Shown here one piece after another: positions 12,928 through 24,312 of a DNA stretch of 64,000 bases. The first letter of the stretch is position 1. Each line of letters opens with the position of its first letter. The notes under the pieces were generated by a model. That model had not been told where the DNA came from. It was given only the letters and a program-made list of their open reading frames with translations, and ran no database searches. Both the position numbers and the translations under genes were made by a program. Source of the DNA: Tillus elongatus (taxonomy: Eukaryota > Arthropoda > Insecta > Coleoptera > Cleridae); NCBI GenBank assembly GCA_964006375.1, contig OZ023270.1:74148891-74212890 (forward strand), given 5' to 3'.

Positions 12928-14991
12928 TGTCCACGGATTGAGTGTGGGTAAGGTATAAGTGACAAAACAATTGTGAATTAGATGATGATATTCTGAGAAT
13001 CGCTCCTGCTTTGTCTTAAACTAAGATGTTGAGGAAACGAACAAAATCAATTAATATACAGGGTGTTTTACTGATTGAATTAAATGTGTTGAGAGTAAAC
13101 TACCTTCTTTTATAAAGATACCACAAGTTATTAACAAAACTTGTTTAGAATTAAAATCTATGACAGGCTATTAATTTTCAGCCAGATCAGCCTATTTTGA
13201 ATTTTCCAGTAAATTATAAACATTTTTTCCCTATTAACATGGACCTTTTTACCTGTGGTTTTCTGAACGCAGGTGCGCAAAGTAAGTAACCATGCAATGT
13301 TAAATAATAGTTTATTAGTAAAATACGAAACGCTTATTGCTAACAAAAATCAAAACGAACAACGAAAAATAAAGAAATTATTCAAATGTGCTGCCATCAA
13401 CCGAAACACATAACTCAGCCCGTTTAGTAAATGCTTTTTTTTTAATATGTTGAATTGGAATACCGTTAATTTCCTCTCTCAACATCAGTTTCAACAAATG
13501 AAGATCGTTGTTTAAAGGAGCCGCGTAGATTTTCTGTTTGAGATAACCCCATAAATAAAAGTCCATTAAGGTAAGATCGGGACTTCTGGGAGGCCAAGGT
13601 ATTGGCCCATATCGACCAATCCACCGCCCAGGAAATTCGCGATCTAACCATTCTCGAACGATTCCTGTTGCATGTGCTGGGTGGCCGTCATGCTGAAAGT
13701 ATGCTGTTTGTCTATCTTCTAGTGACATGTTATGCAAATGGTCTTGAAGAATATTTTTCAGCATTTCCAGATGACTGTACTGGTTCATACTCCGCTCAAA
13801 AAAATATGGCCCAATTATCCCAGTGTAAGAAACAGCACACCACACATTTACTTTTTTATGGCATTGTCTTCTACAATTAACTCTATAATTTGGATTTTCC
13901 ATAGACCAATGCCGTGAATTTTGGGACTTTACCACCCCATTAGTGGTGAAAGTGGATTCGTCCGAAAAAATAATACTTCTGCCAAAATTGTGATTCTGTG
14001 TTAATCTAATCGTTTTGACTCGTCATTTTCTTCCAAAGTGTGTGTAAGTTTTGCTTTGAAAGGTTTCACCTTGTTGGTACGATAAATTTGTTGCAAATGC
14101 GATTTGCTAATATTGCCAATTTCTAATGCCCTTCTTCTTAATGATAATTTCGGAAAACGCCTAACATAATCCATAGCTAATGCAGCTGCAGCATTGTCTT
14201 CTTTATTTAGGTCGGATTTTGTCTTCTTAACAGTTAAAACACTCCCAGTACGCATAAATTTTGCAACAACTTTTTTTACACCAGTAGCGGAAACCGAATA
14301 ATTTGGCCAGCGTTCAAGGAATTTTCTTATCACTTTCTGATAAGAATGTTCTTCATCCAAACCATAGCACTGCACAATAAACACTTTTTGTTCTGTTGTT
14401 AACATTTTTGAATGCAGAAGCGTGCCGTTCGTGACAAATAAAATCGACGTTTCAATTTTCCAAATAAGTAGTACCCCGGGAAACGCACAACTAGACAGAG
14501 CTCAAGTAGCCATGCAACTCGCCAATTATTGCTTCGAATGTCCAATTGTGCGTTTACTTTACTTTTTTTATGGGTTGAGATAAAAGCAAACCTACCCCAA
14601 GTGTAATTATGGTAAAGACTTTTTTAATACAGTTTCAAGTATTTTTTAAAGTACACCTAATCACAGAAGCCGTCGAACGTCATTTAAATAAAGTATCAGC
14701 TAAAAAAAATCATAGTAGGCTGATCTGTTTGAAAATTGAGAGCATGGCATAAATTTTAATTCTAAACAATTTTTGTTAATAACTTTTGCTGTATCTTCAT
14801 AAACGAAGGTAGTGTACTCTCAATACATTTCATTACACCAGTTATAAACCATCCTGTATATTACTTGATTTTGTTCATTTTCCCAACATCTCAGTTTAAG
14901 ATAAACAGGAGCGATTTCCAGAATATCATAATCTAATTCGAAATTTTTTTGTTACTTACACCTTACCCACACTCAATCCGTGGACACACTG
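12924..14991 (-). mobile_element. Tc1/mariner-type element 2 (long TIRs)
   Basis: Terminal inverted repeats of about 270 bp (about 12925-13195 and 14725-14990) begin 'agtgtgtccacggattgagt' and are flanked by TA. Within each arm, about 135 bp in, a second terminus-like motif occurs ('tacagggtgttttac' at about 13058; inverse 'ccatcctgta' near 14860). The element encloses one transposase on the minus strand. Both outer ends touch or lie near (TA)n arrays. Confidence 0.85.
13378..14405 (-). pseudogene. Tc1/mariner-type transposase with one frameshift
   Basis: The N-terminal frame (14405 to 14001) starts MLTTEQKVFIVQCYG and includes a helix-turn-helix region and SGSV-like linker. After a single frameshift near 14000 the second frame carries SIIFSDESTF (first Asp), VNVWCAV, TAYFQHDGHPAHATG (second Asp), and PPRSPDLTLMDFYLWG (third acidic residue, 41 residues on by my count). 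It ends VSVDGSTFE at 13378. All catalytic residues survive, so this copy is the best preserved of its type here. The combined length is normal for the superfamily (about 340 residues). Confidence 0.85.
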
Positions 14992-15006
14992 TATATATAC
15001 ATACAT

Positions 15007-15018
<12 letters not shown>

Positions 15019-15088
<70 letters not shown>
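15019..15088. repeat. (TA)n array
   Basis: TA array preceded by CATA-type units, 28 bases outside the right end of element 2. Confidence 0.95.
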
Positions 15089-15834
15089 CAGGAGACATAG
15101 ACCGGTTTCGTCCTTGCTTGGACTCTATTCAGTATATCATAGCTATGCTCCAACAAGTCAGCCTTAAAGGCACTGCCATATAATGTATTGGAAATAGCGG
15201 GAAATATCCGGCTTTGTGGCCGTTCTTGGTTTCAGCAGCAGCTTCCGCATACACATTGGTAGCTTTATTCATTTACACTCTCTATATTATGTTGTATTCC
15301 CATTCTCAAGGATACAGATAGCATCATTTTTTCATTAAAAAAGCAGGTTGGTCACTAGAAACTAGAAAATATACTAATCATTTAAGACCCTGGTTAGCAG
15401 CAAATTCGACAATTTACATTTCACGCTTTCTCTAGTGCAATTATATTCATAAATTTTTTTTTTCAAACACATTACCCAAATATCCGATACTCTTAAGAGT
15501 TTTCTGTTTAGTGCAAAACGGGCTGAGGGAAATTGAGGCAGCCCATATTTGCTTCTAATACAAATTAGGACATCAAAACAATGTCTATTATTGATGTGTT
15601 TTAGCTGTTGATAAGCAATGCAATATTACTGGACTGTACTGTCTGAATAAACACTATAATGATCTCGCTGTACTAAAGGCGTCATGGGCTAATAGATCTG
15701 GGTTGGTATGCGACTGTTTACCAAGCTGCACGGAGATAGAACTGGCAATTATAAAGGATGATAAATTTGGGTAGCTATATATCTAAATCTAACATATAAA
15801 TGCAAATCTTGTTTTAACATTTTATGATTTGTAG
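15089..15834. other. Intergenic, nothing recognised
   Basis: Low-complexity to unique AT-rich DNA with no supported gene. Its 3' end could be intron if the adjacent exon-like segment is real. Confidence 0.4.
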
Positions 15835-15932
15835 TATATCTGAAGAATTTGCTCTGATAGAATTATCTCTTGAACGTCTGCCAACTGAAAGGTTCAAAAG
15901 GAACGTGGTCAGGGGACAGTTGGATCTAGTAG
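15835..15932 (+). pseudogene. Possible host exon or exon remnant
   Basis: A 98-bp open segment sits between a good acceptor ('atgatttgtag') and a consensus donor ('gtaagt' at 15933). It encodes ISEEFALIELSLERLPTERF then KRNVVRGQLDLV. The pattern RLP...F.RN..R..QLDL is faintly like cytochrome bc1 subunit 7 (QCR7), but the match is weak and from memory only. No partner exons were found nearby, and a transposon lies immediately downstream. It could be a real internal exon or chance. Confidence 0.35.
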
Positions 15933-16459
15933 GTAAGTTGAAAAGTCTCGACAGGAAGCGTGTAGACTTCGCGGATTATTTCCATGAGGGCACAAAACTT
16001 GGTCACAAATATCATAAAGGCATCCTAAACTTATTTATTTAAGAATATTTTTTGTTTCTGTAAAAACATTCTTAAGGCATTTTTAAGCATCCAATGGGGT
16101 CCCAAGTTTTTTTTTGTAAAAATAATGGTTTTGAACCTATGACATAACCTTTTACTTTTTCTAATAAACCACCTTGCATATTTTTGCATTTTAATTTTTT
16201 AAATAAAATTATCTTTTCGAATATATATAATACTTGCTACTTTTCTTTTTAAACACTCATTCTATTTCTGATTTTACAATATTATAGATGAATAAATCTT
16301 GCGTGCCATGCTTGAAATACAAAACAAAATACCTTGGCAACAACTGTCAAACAATAATTATTTTTCAAATGAAGTTTACTTTACAAGTTTGCATTTGAGT
16401 GTGCTTTTTTAAACCGAGTTTTGAAGTTATAAGTAAGAAGTTTTTCCTGTTTATTTAAT

Positions 16460-17621
16460 GTGTATGAGAACTACGAAAAATATGACATGTTAAAGTGTTA
16501 CTGGTAATCAAATGACGATGCTCAGGCCGCCAGCAATCTTTACTACGGCAGATACCCTGAAAGAAGACAACCTTTTCGGTATATGTTTTCTAAACTTCAG
16601 CAAAACCTAGTTACCCACAGTTCGTTCCAAAAACCAAGATCGAGAATATACGAAGCCAGAAGTAGAGGAAGAGAATTAGAAAAAATAACTGTTTTGGGAG
16701 AAATTCAAAACCAATCCGATCTTTCACTACGTAAACTGCAGTTGATTACAGGTATTCCAAAAACTACCATTATGCGAATTCTAAAGAAAAATAAATTTAT
16801 TTAAACCGTATAGAGTAAGAAAAGTTCACAAGTTGCTACCAAATGACCTACAATTTAGGCTCCACTTTTGTCAGTGCTATTTAAAAAAATGTGATGAAAA
16901 CCCAAAGTTTGAACAGAACATCATATTAATCGAGGAAGCGTGCATTCGCAGCTCTGGTATTTTTAATAGATATAATTCCTACAATTGGATTAAGGCTACC
17001 CTCCAATATATAGGAGCCAATAAAGCTTCCTCTAAAAATACCGACCCAAACATTAAAACTGTATCAGCCTTGATTTTGTGTCCCTACTGTAATAAATCCA
17101 CATATTACAGTAGGGACACAAAATCAAGGCTGATACAGTTTTAATGTTTGGGTCGGTATTTTTAGAGGAAGCTTTATTGGCTCCTATATATTGGAGGGTA
17201 GCCTTACAGCAGCGCGATATCTATAAATAGTACGAGAATTTATTGAATTACTTATCGATGATTGGCCATTAACGCAAATTGAAACCGCATACTTTCAATA
17301 AGATGAAGCACCGTGTCATAATGCACACACTATAACGACGTTTTTGAACCAACAATTTGGGGATAATTGGCTTGGCAACCGGGGTCCTTTCATTGCCCAG
17401 CAAGATTCCCCGATCTCATACCACCAGATTTTTACCTCCGGGAAAGAATAATGGACCTCATTTTTAAATCCTATCCTAAATCTTGAGAAGCGTTGAAAGT
17501 ATCAGTGTGACAGGCTTTTGAATCAGTTCCGGCGGTATAATTAATTAATGCTATTAATAATATCAGGAAGTTAAGTCAATTATGCCTCGATTTAAATGGT
17601 TTTCAATTTGAACACATGTAA
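16460..17621 (+). pseudogene. Transposase of element 3, heavily broken
   Basis: The plus-strand reading starts YENYEKYDMLKCYW, hits a stop, continues SNLYYGRYPERRQPFRYMFS and ITGIPKTTIMRILKKNKF (helix-turn-helix region), then after a frameshift LPNDLQFRLHFCQCYLKK. After an inverted duplication (16991-17206) it resumes FNVWVGIFRGSFIGSYILEG. The second catalytic motif is ETAYFQ, stop, DEAPCHNAHTITTF, and the end is LDLNGFQFEHM. Several stops and shifts make it inactive. The family is the same broad type as elements 1 and 2. Confidence 0.75.
16991..17206. repeat. Perfect 104-bp inverted repeat, 8-bp loop
   Basis: Bases 16991-17094 are the exact reverse complement of 17103-17206. The right arm is the original coding orientation (it encodes NVWVGIFRGS). 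The left arm is an inverted copy that replaced the preceding part of the transposase. No mismatches were found in 104 positions. Confidence 0.95.
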
Positions 17622-17656
17622 ATGATTTTTGCTACACGCGAGCAAAAAATCCTACT

Positions 17657-17745
17657 TTCCGCACTGGTTTTAGTGCGGAAAAAGAAAAAGCCTATTTTTA
17701 GCACTAATTTTAGTGCGGAAAAAAATCCTATATTCCGCACGCTTG
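17657..17745. repeat. Clustered 'agtgcggaa' hairpins
   Basis: The sequence 'ttccgcact' at 17657 pairs with 'agtgcggaa' ending at 17680. 'agtgcggaaaaa' recurs near 17714, and 'ttccgcac' recurs near 17735, with 'atccta' spacers. It lies just after the transposase stop of element 3. Confidence 0.6.
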
Positions 17746-18029
17746 TAGAAGAAATAATGTTCTGAAGATTTGCAAAAAACATTTTCAGAACTAGTTAGGA
17801 AAATAGTTAATGATGATGTAGTTTTAATGTTATATTCTTTGCTCTTGTTATATTGTTTGATTGAATCAATAACTTACTAAAAAAAATGGCCATAAATGTT
17901 TCATAACAGCTTTAAGTTTATTTCCTTTTATTTCTCAAGCATGGCAACGTAGATTTACAAAAGTCTTCTCTAAGATTTTAAAATCAGTAATAAGATGAAT
18001 GTTTAAAAAGAAAAGTAGCAAGTATTATA

Positions 18030-19960
18030 CAGGATGGCGCATTGAAAACGAAACAGAACGATTTGCATCCAGAGGATTTATTTTTAAGAAACGCTGAAAC
18101 ACGTCAATTTTAATATTGAGGGGGACATATTTTAACATAAAACTCAACTTTGTCACATCCACCCCTTAAGGGTGGTGATAACAACCCTTATATTTTAAAT
18201 AGGGAACATGGGTCGAGTGTTACATCATTTGAAAGCTCTTTCTTTTCTGAATTCACCACTTTTTTTTTTTGAAGTTTTATTAATTCGTTTAAAAATTATT
18301 CACAGTTGGGGTTGCAAGAAGCTATTTCCTTCATTGTGATAAGAAATGCACTAATTCGTCAATTTTTCGTTAAAAAAAACAAAAACAACAAAACCAAACG
18401 TTCAAAAATATTTATTTACTTAAGTAAGTGTTCAAATTGTTGACCAGCAGCTTCCATACAAAAGTACAAATTTTGTTCAAAACGAGCTCTAACATTCTGG
18501 AGCATTTTTGGAGTTATTAGACGGAATTCTTCAACAATGCGTCGTCGTAATTCTTCCAGAGACTCCGGTTTCGTTGCGAAAATTCTACTCTTTAAATGGC
18601 CCCATAGAAAAAAGTCTAAATGAGTTAAATCCGGTGATCTAGGGGGCCACTCAATAACACCTCTACGCCCAAGCTATTGCTCTGGAAACTCTCTGTACAA
18701 AAACTCCCTAACACGTTGTGAAAAATGCGGAGGAGCTCCATCTTGTTAAAACACTAACTGATTTTCTTGATAGCGATCATCATTTTCAACATTGTCAATT
18801 AGTAGAGGGTAAACGATATCTTCTAATAACTCCAAATACGTTTCGCCACTCAAATTGCCATCAAGAAAATTTGGTCAGATTAAACGGTCTCCAAAAATGA
18901 CAGCCCAGACATTCAATTTTTGTGGAGTTTGAGTGTGGACTTCGTGAAAATTTTTTGGATTATTATCTGCCCAATAACGACAATTATGACGATTGACTGT
19001 AGAGTTTAATAAAAACGTACACTCGTCTGAAAAACAGATATTGAACAGAAAGTTCCCGTTATCAGCTATTCGTGCAGCCATAACTTCACAATACTCCAGC
19101 CGCCGATCAAAATCATCTTCATTCAGTTGTTGTACAAGATGAATTTTTTACGGGTGAAATTTATGATACTTTAATATCCGCTGATTAGTTCTTCTTTTGG
19201 TGTTTGAAACAGTGGCCAATTTTCTCGTGCTCAAAGTTGGGTCTGCAGCAATTTGTCCTAAAACCTCAATCTCAATAGTCTCATTTCTAACCGGAAACTC
19301 ACGTTCGGGATCCCGTTTTTTGTTGGCTACTGAACCACTTTGTCGAAACTTTGCAACTAACTCCAAAATGAATTTTCTGTTAACATGTCTGTTCGGATGT
19401 CGTTCATTAAACAAATTTGCGGTACGGTTGGCACAGTCATCGTTTTTGAAAAAAAGAGTAATTATTTCAACTATTTCTTCTACAGAATACACCATTGTGA
19501 AATTAATTTTCGATAGTACTATCAAGTATCAAACCGACCGATAAACTGAAATAGTAAACCGCATTTCTCTCATTCCGATAAGAAATGTTCTGATAGTCAA
19601 TTTTTTGTTTAAAAACCAACAAAACATTGACTATCAGCACATGTCTTATCGGAATGAGTGAAATGCGTTTTTGCATCTTCAACTGTGAATAATTTTTAAA
19701 CGAGTTAATAAAACTTCAAAAAAAATAGTGTACTGAATTCAGAAAAGAAAGAGCTTTCAAATGATGTAACACTCTATCCATGTTCCCTATTTAAAATATA
19801 AGGGTTGTTATCACCACCCTTAAGGGGTTGATGTGACAAAGTTGAGTATTATGTCAAAACATGTCCCCCTCAATATTAAGATTGACGTGTTTCAGCGTTT
19901 CTTAGAAAAAATTTTATCTGGACGCAAATCGGTCTGTTTCGTTTTCAATGCGCCACCCTA
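18030..19960 (-). mobile_element. Tc1/mariner-type element 4 (sister of element 1), nested
   Basis: Same terminal repeats and layout as element 1: left end 'caggatggcgcattgaaaac' after TA at 18030, right end 'caatgcgccaccc' then TA at 19959. It sits inside the right inverted repeat of element 3. Sequence identity to 2551-4461 is high over the whole length (visual estimate). Confidence 0.88.
18416..19495 (-). pseudogene. Tc1/mariner-type transposase, broken (copy 2)
   Basis: Read from ATG 19495 (MVYSVEEIVEIITLFFKNDD). It keeps the linker lost in copy 1 (FRQSGSVANKKRDPEREFPV), then FSDECTF, the catalytic QDGAPPHF with its Asp intact, and PPRSPDLTHLDFFLWG. It ends AAGQQFEHLLK. Four in-frame stops are visible: after KYHKFHP, after GDRLI, just before QDGAPP, and after REFPEQ. 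Point decay without large deletions makes this the better copy for reconstructing the family layout. Confidence 0.85.
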
Positions 19961-20202
19961 TACATATTTGGAAAGAGAATTTCATTTAGAAAAGGAATAT
20001 GCAAAAATATGCAAGTCCAAAAGAAAATAAATTAAGTTTATGTATGTCATAGGTTCAAAACCTTTCTTTTTACAAAAAACTTGGGACGCTATTGGATACC
20101 TTAAAAGAATGCCTTAAGAATGTTTTCTCAACAACAAAAAATATTCATAAATAAATAAGTTACGGGGGTGGGTCAAAAATGCACAAATTGAAAACCACCC
20201 TA

Positions 20203-20894
20203 TATATTCTCATCAGTTCAAGATATCGATGGGTGGTTTACGGCATTTGCTTTCTCACAAAAATCGAGCCTGTAACGTCTATAATAGTTTTTTCTAGCTC
20301 CTCTAGGAATTGGTTCTTCATATCAAAAGTGTCCAATTTGAACCACTCTGTACATACTTTTTTTTTAAATCTATCACCCGTTCAATGAAATGCATGCACT
20401 TGTAGGCCGCCCTGCATAAAGTATTTAATTATTGGCAAAGCTAAATGCAACCCTATCTAAATTTACACCTAACTAGAAATAAAATCACAAACTGTTTCAG
20501 TATCTATGGGTGGTGCTACAGCGCTATTTCTAGGAGCAAGTATTCTGAGCTTTGTTGAAGTTATCTATTATTTCACCCTTCGACCAATTGGTGATACTGT
20601 TATGAAGAACCAGGATAGAAAAAATGATTTTAAAAGGACCATGCAACAATTTAAAGGGAAACGTGTACCCACCGTATCATAAAAATGTTTTGAATAAAAT
20701 CTTATAGAGTTTATAGTAACTTTGGGGTATAATTTTAAACTTAAGTATGTATCTACTTCTAACATTGTTAGCTAATAACATAAAGTAAATGAAATCAATA
20801 ATGGGGTTTTATTACATCTTTGGAAAACAAAAATGTTGTCATGATAACTAATCTTTACAGATGTCAAAACAAAATTATCTCGACTAAGAAAATT
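20203..20894. other. Intergenic, nothing firm
   Basis: Weak terminus-like motifs occur ('gtccaatttgaaccactctg' near 20330; 'ggccgccctgcata' near 20405) that suggest eroded Tc1/mariner-type termini. No gene is supported. Confidence 0.4.
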
Positions 20895-21761
20895 CCCAGT
20901 AAACACATGTTCGTTAATTAAACGTTTAAAAGGAAACTGCTACCTTACGTTTAATTTTGGTAAAAATGTCGCCGGAATAAACATATAATTAAACCAATAT
21001 AAAAACGTTTTTATACATGTATGTTTTAACGTTTAAATATACGTTTTTCTTACATGTTTATTAACAAGGATTTTACAACGTTAATTTAACCATCATCTGT
21101 AATGGAGAATATACGTTTATAATTACCGTTTATCAACGGGAATTTGTAACGTTAAACTATTTGCCGTTAATAACGTAAAATATACATATTTTATACATGT
21201 TTATTAACAAGTGTTTTGCAACGTTGATTTAACCATCATCTGTCATGAAGAATATACGTTTATAATTAATGTTTATCAACGGGATCTGTCACGTTAATCT
21301 GCTTGTATTAACGACGTATAATAAACGTTTGAATTACAGCTAATACATACCTACCAAATGATAGTTTTTCTACCCAGCTGACAGCAGAAGATGAGTACGA
21401 TAAATTTTTTGACGATGGCAACTTATAGGACAAACGATCATTAGGTGTAGAAGTGTCAAACTGGACCTCATTGCGGTGTAGATACTTACTTTAAGTGCTC
21501 ATTGCTCATCAAAACTTCTAAACTTGCTACTCTGCTAAATTTTATAAACCTACCATTGAGAAATTATTATTTATGTTTAATAATTTTATGGGCTTTATAA
21601 AAATGGATTAGATCACAACAAATCAAATGTCAAATAAAAATAACTTTATTTAAAAAACAAAAATATATTTAAAAAAAACTTACATTTCATTAACAAAAAA
21701 CTAAAATAATTAATACCACATTCTAAAAATATAACAAGCTTCTTCAATCATAGCGTCTTAA

Positions 21762-21941
21762 TCATGAAATAAAAAAAATATTTCTTAAATTATTTGTCAA
21801 CTTCTCAACCAAAAAAAAGTATTCTTCCATTAGTTTTTGCTCTGGACCTTTTCGAAGTAGCTAATTTCAACCAATCCGTAACAGCACAAAAGATTGCTCT
21901 GTCGCCTTTTTCACGTTGGGGAAAATTTAGCTTTGCAGCAT
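21762..21941 (-). pseudogene. Exon-like segment in family B (copy 2, open)
   Basis: A minus-strand 180-bp segment after an acceptor-like 'ataattttag' reads AAKLNFPQREKGDRAIFCAV, TDWLKLATSKRSRAKTNGRI, LFLVEKLTNN... and ends FFIS then TGA. Unlike copy 1 it has no internal stop. The WL..A...R pattern is faintly like the end of DUF4806-type insect proteins, but I cannot name it. It may be a captured exon. Confidence 0.4.
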
Positions 21942-22030
21942 CTAAAATTATAAACTACTAAATAGAAATAAATAGGTCATAAAATTGTGATTACCATATA
22001 CTACTGCCATTAGTCTCGTGGGTTCTAATG

Positions 22031-22034
<4 letters not shown>

Positions 22035-22109
<75 letters not shown>
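22035..22109. repeat. (TA)n array
   Basis: First of two TA arrays at the internal site of family B copy 2. Confidence 0.95.
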
Positions 22110-22111
<2 letters not shown>

Positions 22112-22140
22112 TTACACGGGAGGCGTCTACTTAACGTTCG

Positions 22141-22142
<2 letters not shown>

Positions 22143-22236
<94 letters not shown>
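22143..22236. repeat. (TA)n array
   Basis: Second TA array, separated from the first by 33 bp ('ggttacacgggaggcgtcta...') that copy 1 lacks. Confidence 0.95.
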
Positions 22237-22238
<2 letters not shown>

Positions 22239-24042
22239 TGCATGTATCGTGCAAATTAAATTAAACTGGGGAAAATAAACAAAAACATCAGAATTTATAA
22301 ATGCTAAACCCGTAGCTAACCATTAATTACTCTCATTCGAAAGTTTGATTCACGAACAATCAAAATAGAGGAAAAAAATGTGTATTCATAAACGTTAGAT
22401 ATACGTCTAATGCCTCAATAAAATTAAACTTGAAAATATGAGAAAGCAACCAACATGGCCGATTTTAAACACGCCGGTTAAAGTCATAAGTCCCAATTAT
22501 TTATTCTACCTAATAACGCTCTACAGCAATCAAAGTACAAGAAATGTGATTAACTTCGACAACGTTTGAAGACAATTATTACATATTGTGATACAGCTTA
22601 CCTTAACCTAACTTCAAGACGTAAAACTTTGAGCAGCACTGACTGTACCTATTTCCAAAACTTTTAAGGGAAATCGCTACAGGATGATAATCATTCTTTG
22701 TAAATATGTATAAATTATAGAACAGACCACCATTCACCATAACATACAAGTGTCACATACTGAATATAATATTTAATAAAATTTAATTCCAAGCACCACG
22801 TTACACACTGTACGCCATCACTTCACCTGTTCTGTTTCTATTTCTTGTTCATTCTCGATGAGCATGCGCACAAACACTTACTAATTTACAAGGACAAATA
22901 TGTTTTATGTATTACACAGTGGAATGCAAAAGACAAAATAGCTCCTTTTAAAACATACACGCATTGTCGAATACCTCTCAGATTGATTATGTGACAATTT
23001 TTTTTTAAAAAGCCAGGAAAAAATGTAACCTATATAACTATAGGTACATAATATAATATATCACATAAGATCTCACGCTAAAATAATATCTAGTAAGATA
23101 CGTATATTTTATGTATAAATCCCTACTTCATGTATATTTTTATAGGCGCACCTTGTTGAAACTACGTCTAAATATGATGTTTAAAAACACTTAATTAATA
23201 ACGTCTTTTACAACTATAAATTGTTAAGTAATTTGCTTTTTTAACAAAAATTAGAAAAATAGTGGTTTTAAATATATCGTTTATATCACATAAAATATCT
23301 CTCGCTTAAAAAATGTCTGGTAATATACCTACGTATATTTTATGTATGAATCCCTACTTCGTGCATGTGTTTCATAGGCGAACTGTGATGAAACAACCTT
23401 TAAATATTATGTTTAAAAACACTTAATTATTAACGTCTTTTACAATGACAAATTGTTTCGTTGCTTTTTTTTACAAAAATTAGGAAAACAGTTGTTTTAA
23501 ATATAACGTTTATATCACATAAATATCTCTCACTTATAAAATGTCTTATAAAATACGTGTATTTTATGTATGAATCCTAACTTCATGTATGTTTTTGGTA
23601 GGCGAACTGTGTTGAAACAACGTTTAAATATTATACCCTTCATCAATAAGGTCTTTACAACGAGAAAATTTTTTCACAAAAATTAGGCAAATACCTGTTT
23701 TACATATAACGTTTATACCACACAAAATATATTTCGCTTATAAAATGTTTAATAAAATACATATATTCAACGTATTAATCTCAACTAAACGTAGTTTTTT
23801 GATAAGCGAAATGTGTTTAAATAACGTTTAAATATTACGTCTAAAAACTCTTCATAATTAACGTCTTTAAAACGAAGAAATGGTAACGTTGCCTTTTTAG
23901 CCTAGAATTAAACGTTAATTTTTATAACCGATAACGTTTTTTCAACGGTCTTTACGTAAAATAGACGTTTATTAAACGCACGTGTGTTTATTGGGTTTGT
24001 CCGACAATAAAACTCACGTATTCTAACTTCAATAATATAGAT

Positions 24043-24312
24043 GTGACAAAAAAAAGTGTAGTTCATTTCAACTCCTCCAAATCTCAATCTTGCTTTCTAC
24101 CTCATAAGAGATACACCAGCCCTAGACCCATCACAATAAGCAACCAAGTTATTCAAAGTAATGAGTCTTTTTCACTTGTTGGCATTTCTGTTGATCGAAA
24201 TCTCAATTGGCACCAACAAGTCACATCAATTGCAGAAGCGGCTGCTAAGAAAGTAGGTTTCCTCTTCCGGACTCGCAAATACTTTTCACCAGCTAATCTC
24301 TATACCTTATAT
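24043..24312 (+). pseudogene. LINE fragment, post-RT region (copy 1)
   Basis: Encodes VVHFNSSKSQSCFLPHKRYT, then FSLVGISVDRNLNWHQQVTS and KKVGFLFRTRKYFSPANLYT. This is the region just C-terminal of the RT core of Jockey/CR1-like non-LTR retrotransposons. It is nearly identical to 27027-27245, but stops abruptly at 24312 where satellite sequence takes over. Confidence 0.75.

Larger units (their letters stand above)
16018..20202 (+). mobile_element. Tc1/mariner-type element 3, interrupted by a nested element
   Basis: The left inverted repeat lies at about 16018-16290. Its right counterpart is split: 17970-18029 and 19961-20202 together are the inverse of the left arm. For example 'gttttgaacctatgacat' near 16130 is inverted near 20045, and 'atacttgctacttttctttt' near 16230 is inverted near 18010. 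The right end reads 'aaaaccaccc' then TA. The gap between the two right-arm pieces is filled exactly by the element at 18030-19960. The tip of the left arm appears truncated. Confidence 0.8.
20895..23995. mobile_element. Family B non-autonomous DNA element, copy 2
   Basis: A 3101-bp near-identical copy of 6446-9379 with the same inverted termini (starts 'cccagtaaacacatgttcgt', ends 'cacgtgtgtttattggg'). TT lies on each side, versus TA in copy 1. The main difference is at the internal (TA)n site, which is longer and split by a 33-bp non-TA segment (22110-22142). It also has about 30 bp of 'acgttgatttaaccatcatc' type sequence that is missing in copy 1. Confidence 0.82.
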
